From UBA1738 sp045655325 (lineage in GTDB: Bacteria; Bacillota; Clostridia; UBA1381), in assembly GCA_045655325.1 (NCBI GenBank), contig JAZOOY010000055.1, positions 1 through 46,459 of the forward strand: 46,459 nucleotides of DNA, in the 5' to 3' direction. The translations under genes were made by a program, and so were the position numbers. This document shows, one piece after another, positions 32,784-40,209 of this stretch (its first letter is position 1; each line of letters begins with the position of its first letter). The notes below the pieces were generated by a model. That model was not told the DNA's origin, did not search any database, and was given only the letters and a program-made list of their open reading frames with translations.

Positions 32784-33923
32784 TTACAGAAATTTCGCCG
32801 GATCCTGAGTTGCACCATTCACCTTAACCTCAAAGTGAAGGTGGTTTCCTGTTGAGTTTCCGGTTGTTCCAACTCTTGCAATAGTCTGACCCTTTACTAC
32901 TTTCTGTCCTGCTTTTGCAATAAGTGCACTGCAGTGTGCATAAAGGGTTACATATCCGCTACCGTGGTTCACTGTTATGGTATATCCGTATCCGTTTATC
33001 CAGCCTGAAGTTAAAACCACACCGTCTTCTGCGGCATAGATAGGAGTTCCTGCAGGTGCTGCATAGTCAATACCTGAATGAAGCTTTCTTGTTCCTGTAA
33101 TAGGATGTATTCTGTATCCATAAGGTGAAGAAATTCGGGTATAGCTTGCAAGTGGTAATATAAACTTACCGTTTCCTGTATAAGTAAGACCTTTTTGGTC
33201 TGACTTGCCAAGAGCTGCATTAATCTGTGCCTGAATCTGACGTTCTGCCGCTTCCATTTCGGCTTCTTGTTTTTTAAGTTCGTTTATATCCTTTGAAAGA
33301 GCGTCAATAAGTTTCTGTTGTTCTTGCTGCTTCGCCTGAATCTGACCTCTTTTTCCTTCAAGGATTTCCATGGCTTCAACCTGTTCATTTTTTTCTGTTT
33401 CAATGATTTCTTTAGCAGCTGCAATCTGGTCAATCTGCATTTGGTAATCTTCAATCATCTTGTTGTCATGCTTTACAATTGACTCAATTATTGAAAGTCT
33501 TGTAAACAAATCGGACAGTCCTTTTGCAGAAAAAATCATTTCAAGATAAGATGTTGTACCACTTTCGTACATAATCTTCATTCTCTTTTTAAGCTGCTTG
33601 TCTGTTTTCTTAAGTGATTCGTCAAGTACCGCAATTTCAGCATTTTTCGCTTCAATTTCGGCGTTTTTTTCATCAATAACACTTTCTATTGCATGAATAT
33701 CTCCCTGAAGACTTGCAATCTCAAGGTCGATAGCATTTTTCTTTTTCTTATGTTCGTTTTGTTCTTGCTGTTTTGCCTTAATTTCCTTTTGGGTCTTTTC
33801 AGCATTTTTCTGATTTTGAGAAAGCTCTTCTTTTAGCTGGTTTACGCTTTTTGCGGCATATACACCTGTTGCAGATACTGATGTGGCAAAAGCTAAAAGC
33901 AAAGCAATTATTCTTTTACTCAT
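32784..33923 (-). CDS. Secreted peptidoglycan hydrolase, coiled coil plus M23 endopeptidase
   Basis: 379-aa exported protein. A signal peptide at residues 1-24 ends near VYAA. A long coiled coil follows (about 25-245, Glu/Lys/Gln heptads, with a hinge around TSYLEMIFSAKGLSDLF). The C-terminal M23 peptidase keeps its zinc ligands: LHSGIDYA, YAHCS and HLHFEVKV. It is therefore catalytically complete, unlike EnvC. The layout matches the PcsB/CwlO/EnvC group that FtsEX activates through the coiled coil. It lies 9 bp after ftsX. Confidence 0.93.
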   Translation of the reverse strand: MSKRIIALLLAFATSVSATGVYAAKSVNQLKEELSQNQKNAEKTQKEIKAKQQEQNEHKKKKNAIDLEIASLQGDIHAIESVIDEKNAEIEAKNAEIAVLDESLKKTDKQLKKRMKIMYESGTTSYLEMIFSAKGLSDLFTRLSIIESIVKHDNKMIEDYQMQIDQIAAAKEIIETEKNEQVEAMEILEGKRGQIQAKQQEQQKLIDALSKDINELKKQEAEMEAAERQIQAQINAALGKSDQKGLTYTGNGKFILPLASYTRISSPYGYRIHPITGTRKLHSGIDYAAPAGTPIYAAEDGVVLTSGWINGYGYTITVNHGSGYVTLYAHCSALIAKAGQKVVKGQTIARVGTTGNSTGNHLHFEVKVNGATQDPAKFL

Positions 33924-33932
33924 AATACCTCC

Positions 33933-34829
33933 TTAAACGTGTAAGTGCTTGCGCATAGAAATGGCACTTCCCACAACGCCTATTAAGCTTCCAAAAACAA
34001 CGAATATAATCGCAAGTATTGGTGCAACTTCGCTTGCTGTAATTAGTTCAACAACACCAAAGTTCAGCTTAGTTCCTATATAGCTTACCAAAGCAAAATA
34101 GCCCCAGAATACCAATAAAAACGCAATTACCGCTGCAGAAAAACCGATAATAAATCCTTCCAAAACAAACGGAATTCTGATAAATCTGTCTGTAGCGCCA
34201 ATGTATTTCATAATGTTAATTTCTTTTCTTCTGTTAAATACTGTAAGTTTTACCGTATTTGAAATAATTACGATTGCAACCATTAAAAGAACAATCATCA
34301 TTGCGATGGTGAACTTCTTAACTCCGCCTGACAATGAAACAACTGTGTTTACAACATCCTGCTTGTTCACAACCTTGTCAACATCGGCAATTCTTTCAAG
34401 TTCTGCAACAGTTTCAGTTGTTGCTTCAATATCATGTAGTACGATTTTATATGAATCGGAAAATGGGTTGTCTTCATCAAAGCCTTCAAGCATACCCTCA
34501 TTTCCTGAAAACATATCCTGCTTTGCATAAGCCAGTGTATCTTCCTTGGTGAAAAGGCTTATTTCCTTTACATTGTAAACACTTTTAATTTCTTCGCCTA
34601 TTTGCGCAACTCTCTCATCTGTTGCCTCTGTATTGATATAAAGCTGGATTTCACACTGGTCTTTAATCTGCTCTGTTATGCTGTTTACGTTAAGTGATAA
34701 AAGTGTGAATACGCCAAGAATCAAAAGACAACTTGCAATTGTGAAAAGTGACGCTACGCTCATAAGTCCGTTTCGGATAACGTTTTTCTTTGCCTCTTTG
34801 AAAGAGTATTTAAGCTTCAACAGACTCAA
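33933..34829 (-). CDS. ftsX: Cell division ABC transporter-like permease FtsX
   Basis: 298-aa membrane protein with an N-terminal helix, a ~110-residue extracellular domain (about 45-160) that contacts hydrolases, and three C-terminal helices, the FtsX topology. The start is TTG 34829, 8 nt after GGAGG, and overlaps the ftsE end by 20 bp. The longer frame to 34880 would add residues not seen in the family. With FtsE it transmits ATP hydrolysis across the membrane to the adjacent M23 hydrolase. Confidence 0.93.
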   Translation of the reverse strand: MSLLKLKYSFKEAKKNVIRNGLMSVASLFTIASCLLILGVFTLLSLNVNSITEQIKDQCEIQLYINTEATDERVAQIGEEIKSVYNVKEISLFTKEDTLAYAKQDMFSGNEGMLEGFDEDNPFSDSYKIVLHDIEATTETVAELERIADVDKVVNKQDVVNTVVSLSGGVKKFTIAMMIVLLMVAIVIISNTVKLTVFNRRKEINIMKYIGATDRFIRIPFVLEGFIIGFSAAVIAFLLVFWGYFALVSYIGTKLNFGVVELITASEVAPILAIIFVVFGSLIGVVGSAISMRKHLHV

Positions 34830-35505
34830 GATATTCACCTCCCACTTCGTCACGGATGATGTTGCCGTCCTGAACTTCAATAACTCGCTTCTTCATAACG
34901 TCAACAATATCCTTAGCATGGGTTGCCATAATAATGGTTGTTCCCATACGGTTAATTCCGTCTAAAATATCCATAATTTCCATTGCGGTCTTTGGATTTA
35001 AGTTTCCTGTAGGCTCGTCCGCAAGAAGAATTAGCGGATGGTTGGCAAGTGCTCTTGCAACTGCAACTCTTTGCTGTTCACCGCCTGATAGCTGTCTTGG
35101 GTACATTTTTGCCTTATAGTTAAGTCCCACTTCGTTTAAAACTTCAGGAACACGCTTTCTTATTTCACGGCTTGATGCACCGACAACTCGCATAGCAAAT
35201 TCCACATTTTCATAAACAGTTCTGTCCTCTAAAAGACGGAAGTCCTGGAAAACAACGCCCATTTTACGGCGCAAGAATGGAATTTCCTTATCTGGTAATT
35301 TGGTTATATCAACTCCGTCAAGGAATATCTCTCCTGAAGATACGTTTGTTTCACGCATTAAAAGTTTTGTTATTGTAGTCTTGCCGGCACCTGATGATCC
35401 AACCAAGAAAACAAACTCTCCATTTTCAATTGTAAAACTTGCATTTGAAAGAGCTATGTTGCCTGCATCTTCATACTGCTTGCTAACATTTCTAAATTCA
35501 ATCAT
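34810..35505 (-). CDS. ftsE: Cell division ATP-binding protein FtsE
   Basis: Cytoplasmic ATPase of the FtsEX complex, 231 aa. Walker A is GSSGAGKTTI, the Q-loop region reads GVVFQDFRLLEDRTVYENV (typical of FtsE), the signature is LSGGEQQR and Walker B is LILLADEPTGNL. It is co-transcribed with ftsX, the M23 hydrolase and ctpA. Confidence 0.95.
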   Translation of the reverse strand: MIEFRNVSKQYEDAGNIALSNASFTIENGEFVFLVGSSGAGKTTITKLLMRETNVSSGEIFLDGVDITKLPDKEIPFLRRKMGVVFQDFRLLEDRTVYENVEFAMRVVGASSREIRKRVPEVLNEVGLNYKAKMYPRQLSGGEQQRVAVARALANHPLILLADEPTGNLNPKTAMEIMDILDGINRMGTTIIMATHAKDIVDVMKKRVIEVQDGNIIRDEVGGEYLESVEA

Positions 35506-35529
35506 TGTATTTCTCCCGTTTCTTAATCA

Positions 35530-35556
35530 AAAAGGGTGCGGCAAAAAACACCGCAC
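35530..35556 (-). terminator. Terminator after the CdaR-type regulator
   Basis: On the minus strand, GTGCGG/CCGCAC stem with loop TGTTTTTTG, then CC and five T. It stands between the regulator gene and ftsE. I see no clear promoter between this hairpin and ftsE, so ftsEX is probably transcribed by read-through or from inside the regulator gene. Confidence 0.72.
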
Positions 35557-35562
35557 ACTATT

Positions 35563-36645
35563 TTATATTTTCATAGGGTTTGACGATAAGTATTTATGAA
35601 CCATCATTGCAACTTTAAATACAATAGCCTGATCAAACTTTCTAAGGTCAAGGCCCGTTAGTTTATAGATTTTTTCAAGTCTATACACCAAAGTATTTCT
35701 GTGTACGAAAAGCTGTCTTGATGTTTCAGAAACATTAAGGTCATTTTCAAAGAATTTGTTTATTGTAAGGATAGTTTCTGAGTCAAGCAAAGAAATGTCT
35801 CCTTTTTTGAATACTTCATGAAGGAATAGTTCGCAAAGCTTAATTGGAAGCTGATAAATAAGTCTTCCAATTCCAAGGTTATCATAGTGAAGAATATATT
35901 TTTCTTCGTCAAAAACCTTACCCACTTCAAGTGCAATTTGTGCTTCTTTATAAGCAGAGTTTAAGTAGTTTATATTTTCTGCAACAGTACTCACGCCTAA
36001 AAGAACACTCATCATAGTTTCAGAGTGAACATTGTCTACAATCTGCTTTGCTAAAGCGTCAATATAAGCTGCATCCTGCTTTTCTTTAAGTTCTTTGATA
36101 AGTACAATGTTACTTGAGTCAATATTGATAACAAAATCCTTTTCCTTATCAGGGAACATATTACGGATTACTTCGTAAATGCCGATTTCACCCTTTTTAA
36201 GAACCTTGATGTAGAACACAACTCTTGATATATCAACATCTACATGAAGCTCAAGCGCCTTTTGATGTAAATCAAAGGCAAGCATGTTGTCGAATATAAT
36301 GTTCTGCATAAAGATTGTTTTGTCATATTTTTCATCATAATAACGACGTACATTATTTGCCGCAACAGCCACTGCATTACAGCAATAGCGAGCAACTTCA
36401 TCTGTACCTTCAACATAGACAATATATTCAGGATATGGTCTTCCTTCAATAAGTCTTAAGGTATAACCTTCCCTAACAAATACCTTTTCTTCACTTAATG
36501 AATCAATAAGTTCCCTTGCAAGTTCCTCTGAAATTTCAGGGCCATTTGATGCCAAAACAAGTCCTGTTGCATCTGCAATACCAAACTTTTTCTGGAATAC
36601 TTCTGACATCTGAGAAACAATATCCTGGAATGCTTTACTTATCAT
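35563..36645 (-). CDS. CdaR/PucR-type transcriptional regulator
   Basis: 360-aa regulator. The N-terminal ~130 residues resemble the putative sugar-diacid recognition domain (start ISKAFQDIVSQMSEVFQKKF...). A GGDEF-like central segment follows. The C-terminal PucR-type HTH is clear: NDLNVSETSRQLFVHRNTLVYRLEKI. Relatives respond to carboxylic acids such as glycerate or glucarate, but no such pathway is adjacent, so the signal is unknown. It is a single gene with its own promoter and terminator, ahead of ftsEX. Confidence 0.88.
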   Translation of the reverse strand: MISKAFQDIVSQMSEVFQKKFGIADATGLVLASNGPEISEELARELIDSLSEEKVFVREGYTLRLIEGRPYPEYIVYVEGTDEVARYCCNAVAVAANNVRRYYDEKYDKTIFMQNIIFDNMLAFDLHQKALELHVDVDISRVVFYIKVLKKGEIGIYEVIRNMFPDKEKDFVINIDSSNIVLIKELKEKQDAAYIDALAKQIVDNVHSETMMSVLLGVSTVAENINYLNSAYKEAQIALEVGKVFDEEKYILHYDNLGIGRLIYQLPIKLCELFLHEVFKKGDISLLDSETILTINKFFENDLNVSETSRQLFVHRNTLVYRLEKIYKLTGLDLRKFDQAIVFKVAMMVHKYLSSNPMKI

Positions 36646-36683
36646 ATTTAAACTCCTCCACGAATAAACTAATATTCTTATTC

Positions 36684-36712
36684 ATTATAGCATATTTTTT
36701 TTCAAATGTATA
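36684..36712 (-). promoter_or_regulatory. Probable promoter of the CdaR-type regulator
   Basis: On the minus strand, TATACA (36707-36712), 17 bp, TATAAT (36684-36689). The -10 is perfect; the -35 matches at four of six positions. Confidence 0.5.
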
Positions 36713-36790
36713 GTTTTTTTTGTATATTTTTTTTAAAAGTTACAATTTTTTAACATTTTGGTGGTTTTCTTTTGTTTTTTTCCTTTTTAT

Positions 36791-36819
36791 TTGACATAAC
36801 AAGCCCTTTGTAATATAAT
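36791..36819 (+). promoter_or_regulatory. Promoter of rsmG
   Basis: TTGACA (36791-36796), 17 bp, TATAAT (36814-36819), a consensus site 37 bp upstream of the start codon. Confidence 0.85.
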
Positions 36820-36856
36820 TATTTAGTAAAAAATGTTTATTTAAGGATTTTGATAT

Positions 36857-37588
36857 ATGAAAGAAATTTTAGAAAAAGGCTTTGCGGAGCTTGGTATTTC
36901 AGCTAATGAAAAACAGATTTCACAGCTTATCCGCTATTCCGAACTTTTAGTGGATTGGAACACAAAAATAAATCTCACCGCAATCTGCGATGAGAAAGGT
37001 ATTGCCGAAAAGCACTTTTTGGACAGTTCAACTGCTCTTTTAACAGGCTTTGTTAAAGGAAAAGTTATTGACGTTGGAACAGGTGCAGGGTTTCCCGGAT
37101 TTGTTTTAAAGATTATGAAACCGGAAATTGAGCTTACACTTTTAGATTCCCTACTAAAGCGTATAAACTTTTTAAAGACTGTAGGCGAAGACATAGAAGT
37201 TGATGCTAAATATATCCATGCACGTGCTGAAGACGGCGCAAGAATGCATCGCGAAAAATACGACACTGTGGTTTCACGTGCCGTTGCTAATATGACAGTT
37301 TTATCAGAGTTATGTCTTCCGTTTTTGAAAGTAGGCGGATATTTCCTTGCCTTAAAAGGTCCGCTTGCTGACGAAGAACTACAAGATGCCAAAAAGGCAA
37401 TCCATATCTTGGGCGGTGAAGTTACCGACGTATTTTCCGCAAAAATACCGGGAACCGACCTTAATCACAAGATAATTATTGTAAAAAAAGTGCGACATAC
37501 TCCGCAACAATATCCAAGGAAACCCGGAATTGCAACAAAAAATCCTCTCGGGTCTTGTTATAATTTGAAGAAAAAGCCGACTAATTAA
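36857..37588 (+). CDS. rsmG: 16S rRNA (guanine527-N7)-methyltransferase
   Basis: Methylates G527 of 16S rRNA using SAM. Loss gives low-level streptomycin resistance in other bacteria. The 243-aa product shows NLTAICDEKGIAEKHFLDS, the SAM motif VIDVGTGAGFPG, LLDSLLKRINFL, RAEDGAR and VSRAVA. The C-terminal tail (TPQQYPRKPGIATKNPL) is the usual RsmG tail. The stop codon lies in the loop of its own terminator. It is followed by a noc/parB gene, the classic Firmicutes neighbour. Confidence 0.95.
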   Translation: MKEILEKGFAELGISANEKQISQLIRYSELLVDWNTKINLTAICDEKGIAEKHFLDSSTALLTGFVKGKVIDVGTGAGFPGFVLKIMKPEIELTLLDSLLKRINFLKTVGEDIEVDAKYIHARAEDGARMHREKYDTVVSRAVANMTVLSELCLPFLKVGGYFLALKGPLADEELQDAKKAIHILGGEVTDVFSAKIPGTDLNHKIIIVKKVRHTPQQYPRKPGIATKNPLGSCYNLKKKPTN

Positions 37589-37606
37589 AAAAGTCGGCTT
37601 TTTTTG
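37571..37606 (+). terminator. Terminator of rsmG
   Basis: AAAGCCGACT/AGTCGGCTTT stem with loop AATTAAAA and a seven-T run. The rsmG stop codon is inside the loop. Confidence 0.9.
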
Positions 37607-37620
37607 ACGAACGAATTTTC

Positions 37621-37649
37621 TTTACATCACGAAAAACTGTTGCTAAAAT
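37621..37649 (+). promoter_or_regulatory. Probable promoter of the noc leader
   Basis: TTTACA (37621-37626), 17 bp, TAAAAT (37644-37649). A 9-bp inverted repeat, GCTAAAATT/AATTTTAGC (37642-37650 and 37675-37683), overlaps the -10 and might act as an operator. Confidence 0.55.
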
Positions 37650-37653
37650 TATC

Positions 37654-37845
37654 TTAAAGCGACTAGAGAACACAAATTTTAGCGCTTAAAATCCAGTCAT
37701 AACATCTGCGATTCACTCCCATCCTTATGTTATGACAAACCGTAAGACGTCCCTTGTTTGACATTTTATGTATATGTGCATAAGCTCCCAATTATGTGCC
37801 ATTTACTCCCCCTTATTTTATTTTCAGGGTCGTCTTACGGGCCTT
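37654..37845 (+). ncRNA. Long structured leader or small RNA upstream of noc, with three CUCCC loops
   Basis: No open frame of note is present in this gap. Three strong hairpins are visible. H1 is GTCATAACAT/ATGTTATGAC (37696-37705, 37727-37736), a perfect 10-bp stem with a 21-nt loop. H2 is GTGCATAA/TTATGTGC (37776-37783, 37792-37799), with two G-U pairs and loop GCTCCCAA. H3 is a long-range stem around H2, CCGTAAGACG/CGTCTTACGG (37740-37749, 37831-37840), extended by CCCT/AGGG across a T-T mismatch. CTCCC occurs at 37716-37720, 37785-37789 and 37806-37810, each time in a predicted unpaired stretch. The RNA could be a regulated 5' UTR of noc or a separate small RNA. No terminator is evident before noc. 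Confidence 0.55.
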
Positions 37846-37876
37846 CCATTTTTATTTACACGAAAGGATAATTGTT

Positions 37877-38677
37877 ATGCAGGTTTTTAAGTTAAAAGAA
37901 AAGGAATCAATGAAGGTTGTGAGTCTTCCCATCCATTCCATATTCCCTAACCCGTCACAACCACGAAAGTTCTTTGATACAGTAAGCCTTGAAGAGCTTA
38001 CCGAATCTATCGAAGAATTTGGAATCTTGCAACCCGTTTCGGTACGAAAGGTTCGTGGCGGATATGAGCTTGTTGCAGGTGAGCGAAGATTTCGTGCAGC
38101 ACAAAATGCAGGGCTTGATTCAATTCCTGCAATAATTTTGAATGTGGACGAGAAAAAATCCGCCCTTTTAGCACTACTCGAAAACCTACAACGTGATGAC
38201 CTTTCTTTTTTTGAAGTTGCTGAAAGTTATCAGAGTTTAATTAAAACCCAAGGGATGACTCAGGAAGAAATCGCAAAAAAGCTTGGGAAATCCCAATCCA
38301 ATATTGCTAATAAATTAAGACTTTTAAGGCTTTATCCAAGAACACGCAGGCTAATTCTGGAGTATTCCCTTTCAGAGCGTCACGCAAGGGCACTTCTTCA
38401 CTTAACCAACGAAGAAGCACAACTTAGTGCAGTTCGCACCATAAACGAAAAAAACTTGAATGTTCAAGAAGCAGAGGACCTTATAAGAAAGATGCTAAAG
38501 CCTGCCACAACGCCCAATCAAAAGCTTAAATTTAAAAGTTTTCAGGACGTCAGGGTTTTTACCAACACTATCAAAAAAGCACTTGAATTGATGCGTGATG
38601 GTGGTGTTAATGCGGATATGGAAACCAACTCCTTTGATTGGGGAATTGAATATGTTATAAAGGTCAGAAACGATTAA
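37877..38677 (+). CDS. noc: ParB/Noc-family DNA-binding protein
   Basis: 266-aa ParB-family protein. The N-terminal ParB/CTPase domain contains SIFPNPSQPRKFF, VAGERRFRAAQNAGL and LLENLQRDDL. The central HTH is GMTQEEIAKKLGKSQSNIANKLRLLRL with LSERHARALLHL, and a C-terminal dimerisation part follows. The place right after rsmG is that of noc (nucleoid occlusion) in Firmicutes. ParB itself cannot be excluded because I do not see a parA neighbour. ATG 37877 has GAAAGGA upstream; the frame upstream to 37796 runs through the structured leader and is not expected to be coding. Confidence 0.88.
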   Translation: MQVFKLKEKESMKVVSLPIHSIFPNPSQPRKFFDTVSLEELTESIEEFGILQPVSVRKVRGGYELVAGERRFRAAQNAGLDSIPAIILNVDEKKSALLALLENLQRDDLSFFEVAESYQSLIKTQGMTQEEIAKKLGKSQSNIANKLRLLRLYPRTRRLILEYSLSERHARALLHLTNEEAQLSAVRTINEKNLNVQEAEDLIRKMLKPATTPNQKLKFKSFQDVRVFTNTIKKALELMRDGGVNADMETNSFDWGIEYVIKVRND

Positions 38678-38710
38678 AAAATCCACAGCCATTGCTGTGG
38701 ATTTTCTTTT
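38676..38710. terminator. Bidirectional terminator between noc and sulP
   Basis: AAAATCCACAGC/GCTGTGGATTTT stem with loop CATT between convergent genes. Confidence 0.88.
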
Positions 38711-39990
38711 TATTTATCCTTGTTTAATCTTCTATTTTTCAAGTAGAAAATACCTGCCAATAGTAGTCCAACCTCAATCGCCACTACAAGGTCAAAAATC
38801 ACTGTAAGAGCAAAGGTTGCTACCATTACAACAATATCTGTCCAAGGTGAAGTTTTGCAAATTGATGTAAACTTTCTCCACTCGCTCATATTGTATGCTA
38901 CCATAAACAAAATTGCGGCAATAGTTGGCATTGGGATTAGTCCTGCATATGGCATTAAGAATAATAGTACCAACAAAAGCACTATTGAATGCACCATTCC
39001 TGAAATTGGTGTTCTTCCGCCGTTCTTTGCGTTTGCTGCAGTTCTTGCAATAGCTCCTGTCGCAGGGATTCCGCCGAACAAAACAGATGCGATATTACCA
39101 GCACCCTGTGCCACAAGTTCTGCATTTGAGTTGTGGCGTGAGTTTACCATTCCATCTGCAACTACGCAGGATAGAAGCGACTCAACAGCCGCTAAAACTG
39201 CGATTGTGAATGCATCAGGTAAAAGCTCTAATATTTTTGCAGTAGAAATTTCTATTGCGCCAAAATCCACTTTTGGAAGTCCCGCAGGGATTGTGTAAAG
39301 CTCACCGATTGTGAACACGCCATCGTCAAGGCCTGGTATAAACTTAACCATCAAAACTCCCGCAAATACTGCGATTAATGACGGTGGTACACGCTTTTCG
39401 AATTTTGGGTAAATAATCAAAATTGCAAGGCAAACAGCTCCAACTAAAAGCGCTTGGGGGCTGAATGTTGAAATAGCTTCAATGTTGGCTTCAAGCTTTT
39501 CAAATGCTTCGATTGGCTTTACGCCGTCTGCATATGTAAGACCGAAAAAGTCCTTTAGCTGACCGATTAAAATTGTAACTGCGATACCTGATGTGAAACC
39601 TGTTGTTATGGTGTGCGGAATAAACTTAATAAGGTTTCCAAGTTTAAACACACCCATCAGGATAAGAATTATACCTGCCATTACTGTGGCAAGGAATAGC
39701 CCGTCCATTCCCTTTGTGGCAACGATTCCTGCAACGATTGTTGCAAATGCGGCAGTTGGGCCTGCAATTTGAATTCTGCTTCCGCCTAAAAATGATACCA
39801 CAAATCCTGCAGCAATTGCTGTGTAAACACCGCAAGCCGGCTCAACGCCTGATGCTAAAGCAAGGGCAATTGATAACGGTAATGCAATAATCGCCACGAT
39901 TATTCCGGCAATTATGTCCTTTATGCATTGCTCTTTTGTGTATCCCTTTAGTACTGAAAAAAGTTTTGGCTTTAAGTAAAAATTACTCAT
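38710..39990 (-). CDS. SulP-family anion transporter without STAS domain
   Basis: 426-aa membrane transporter with 10-12 helices. SulP features include GIIVAIIALPLSIALALASGV, CGVYTAIAAGFVVSFLGGSRIQIAGPTAAF and GGIPATGAIARTA. SulP proteins mostly exceed 500 aa and end in a cytoplasmic STAS domain; this one stops just after the last helix (residues RRLNKDK), so STAS is missing. The likely cargo is sulfate, bicarbonate or another anion. The start has AGGAG 10 nt upstream. Confidence 0.92.
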   Translation of the reverse strand: MSNFYLKPKLFSVLKGYTKEQCIKDIIAGIIVAIIALPLSIALALASGVEPACGVYTAIAAGFVVSFLGGSRIQIAGPTAAFATIVAGIVATKGMDGLFLATVMAGIILILMGVFKLGNLIKFIPHTITTGFTSGIAVTILIGQLKDFFGLTYADGVKPIEAFEKLEANIEAISTFSPQALLVGAVCLAILIIYPKFEKRVPPSLIAVFAGVLMVKFIPGLDDGVFTIGELYTIPAGLPKVDFGAIEISTAKILELLPDAFTIAVLAAVESLLSCVVADGMVNSRHNSNAELVAQGAGNIASVLFGGIPATGAIARTAANAKNGGRTPISGMVHSIVLLLVLLFLMPYAGLIPMPTIAAILFMVAYNMSEWRKFTSICKTSPWTDIVVMVATFALTVIFDLVVAIEVGLLLAGIFYLKNRRLNKDK

Positions 39991-40023
39991 TTGATGTTTT
40001 CTCCTTTTGTATTTTATATTTCT

Positions 40024-40056
40024 TTACTAATTATAGTTCAGTTAGTAATGAATCAA
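40024..40056 (-). promoter_or_regulatory. Probable sulP promoter under a palindrome
   Basis: TATAAT on the minus strand (40030-40035), with TTGATT (40051-40056) at a short 15-bp spacing. A perfect inverted repeat TTACTAA/TTAGTAA (40024-40030 and 40042-40048) brackets the -10, so bound protein would block it. Confidence 0.5.
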
Positions 40057-40063
40057 ATTTATC

Positions 40064-40092
40064 TTGTCTTTTTATACTTTATATGTTATAAT
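40064..40092 (+). promoter_or_regulatory. Promoter of the PnuC-like gene
   Basis: TTGTCT (40064-40069), 17 bp, TATAAT (40087-40092). It starts a leader of about 110 nt. Confidence 0.75.
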
Positions 40093-40098
40093 ACAATA

Positions 40099-40197
40099 AA
40101 TTAAATAACCAAACTGCCACCGGGTAGTGAATGCTTTGAGCATTCGTCTGTATATCGTTAGGTCTTTGAAGATATGCATACGAATGTTTATTTTTTT
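40099..40197 (+). ncRNA. Riboswitch-like attenuator leader of the PnuC-like transporter
   Basis: Three hairpins are readable. P1 is ACTGCC-ACCG-GGTAGT (40113-40128), directly followed by P2, GAATGC-TTTGA-GCATTC (40129-40145). A longer stem pairs 40141-40156 (CATTCGT, C, TGTATATC) with 40171-40186 (GATATGCA, T, ACGAATG): 15 pairs with one mismatch and one G-U. It is followed by TTTATTTTTTT, i.e. an intrinsic terminator ending just before the GGAGG site. P2 and the terminator both need CATTC at 40141-40145, so they exclude each other. P2 is thus an antiterminator/aptamer candidate. I do not recognise the aptamer class; NAD+-II (pnuC motif) should be tested. Confidence 0.65.
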
Positions 40198-40209
40198 GGA
40201 GGAAATACT

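Noticed and set aside
37740..37840. parS or Noc-binding site upstream of noc
   Set aside because: The inverted repeat CCGTAAGACG/CGTCTTACGG is long-range (81-nt spacing) and does not match the parS or Noc consensus I know.
40099..40197. FMN, TPP, cyclic-di-GMP or purine riboswitch upstream of the PnuC-like gene
   Set aside because: None of their conserved sequence blocks is present; only the attenuator layout is clear.
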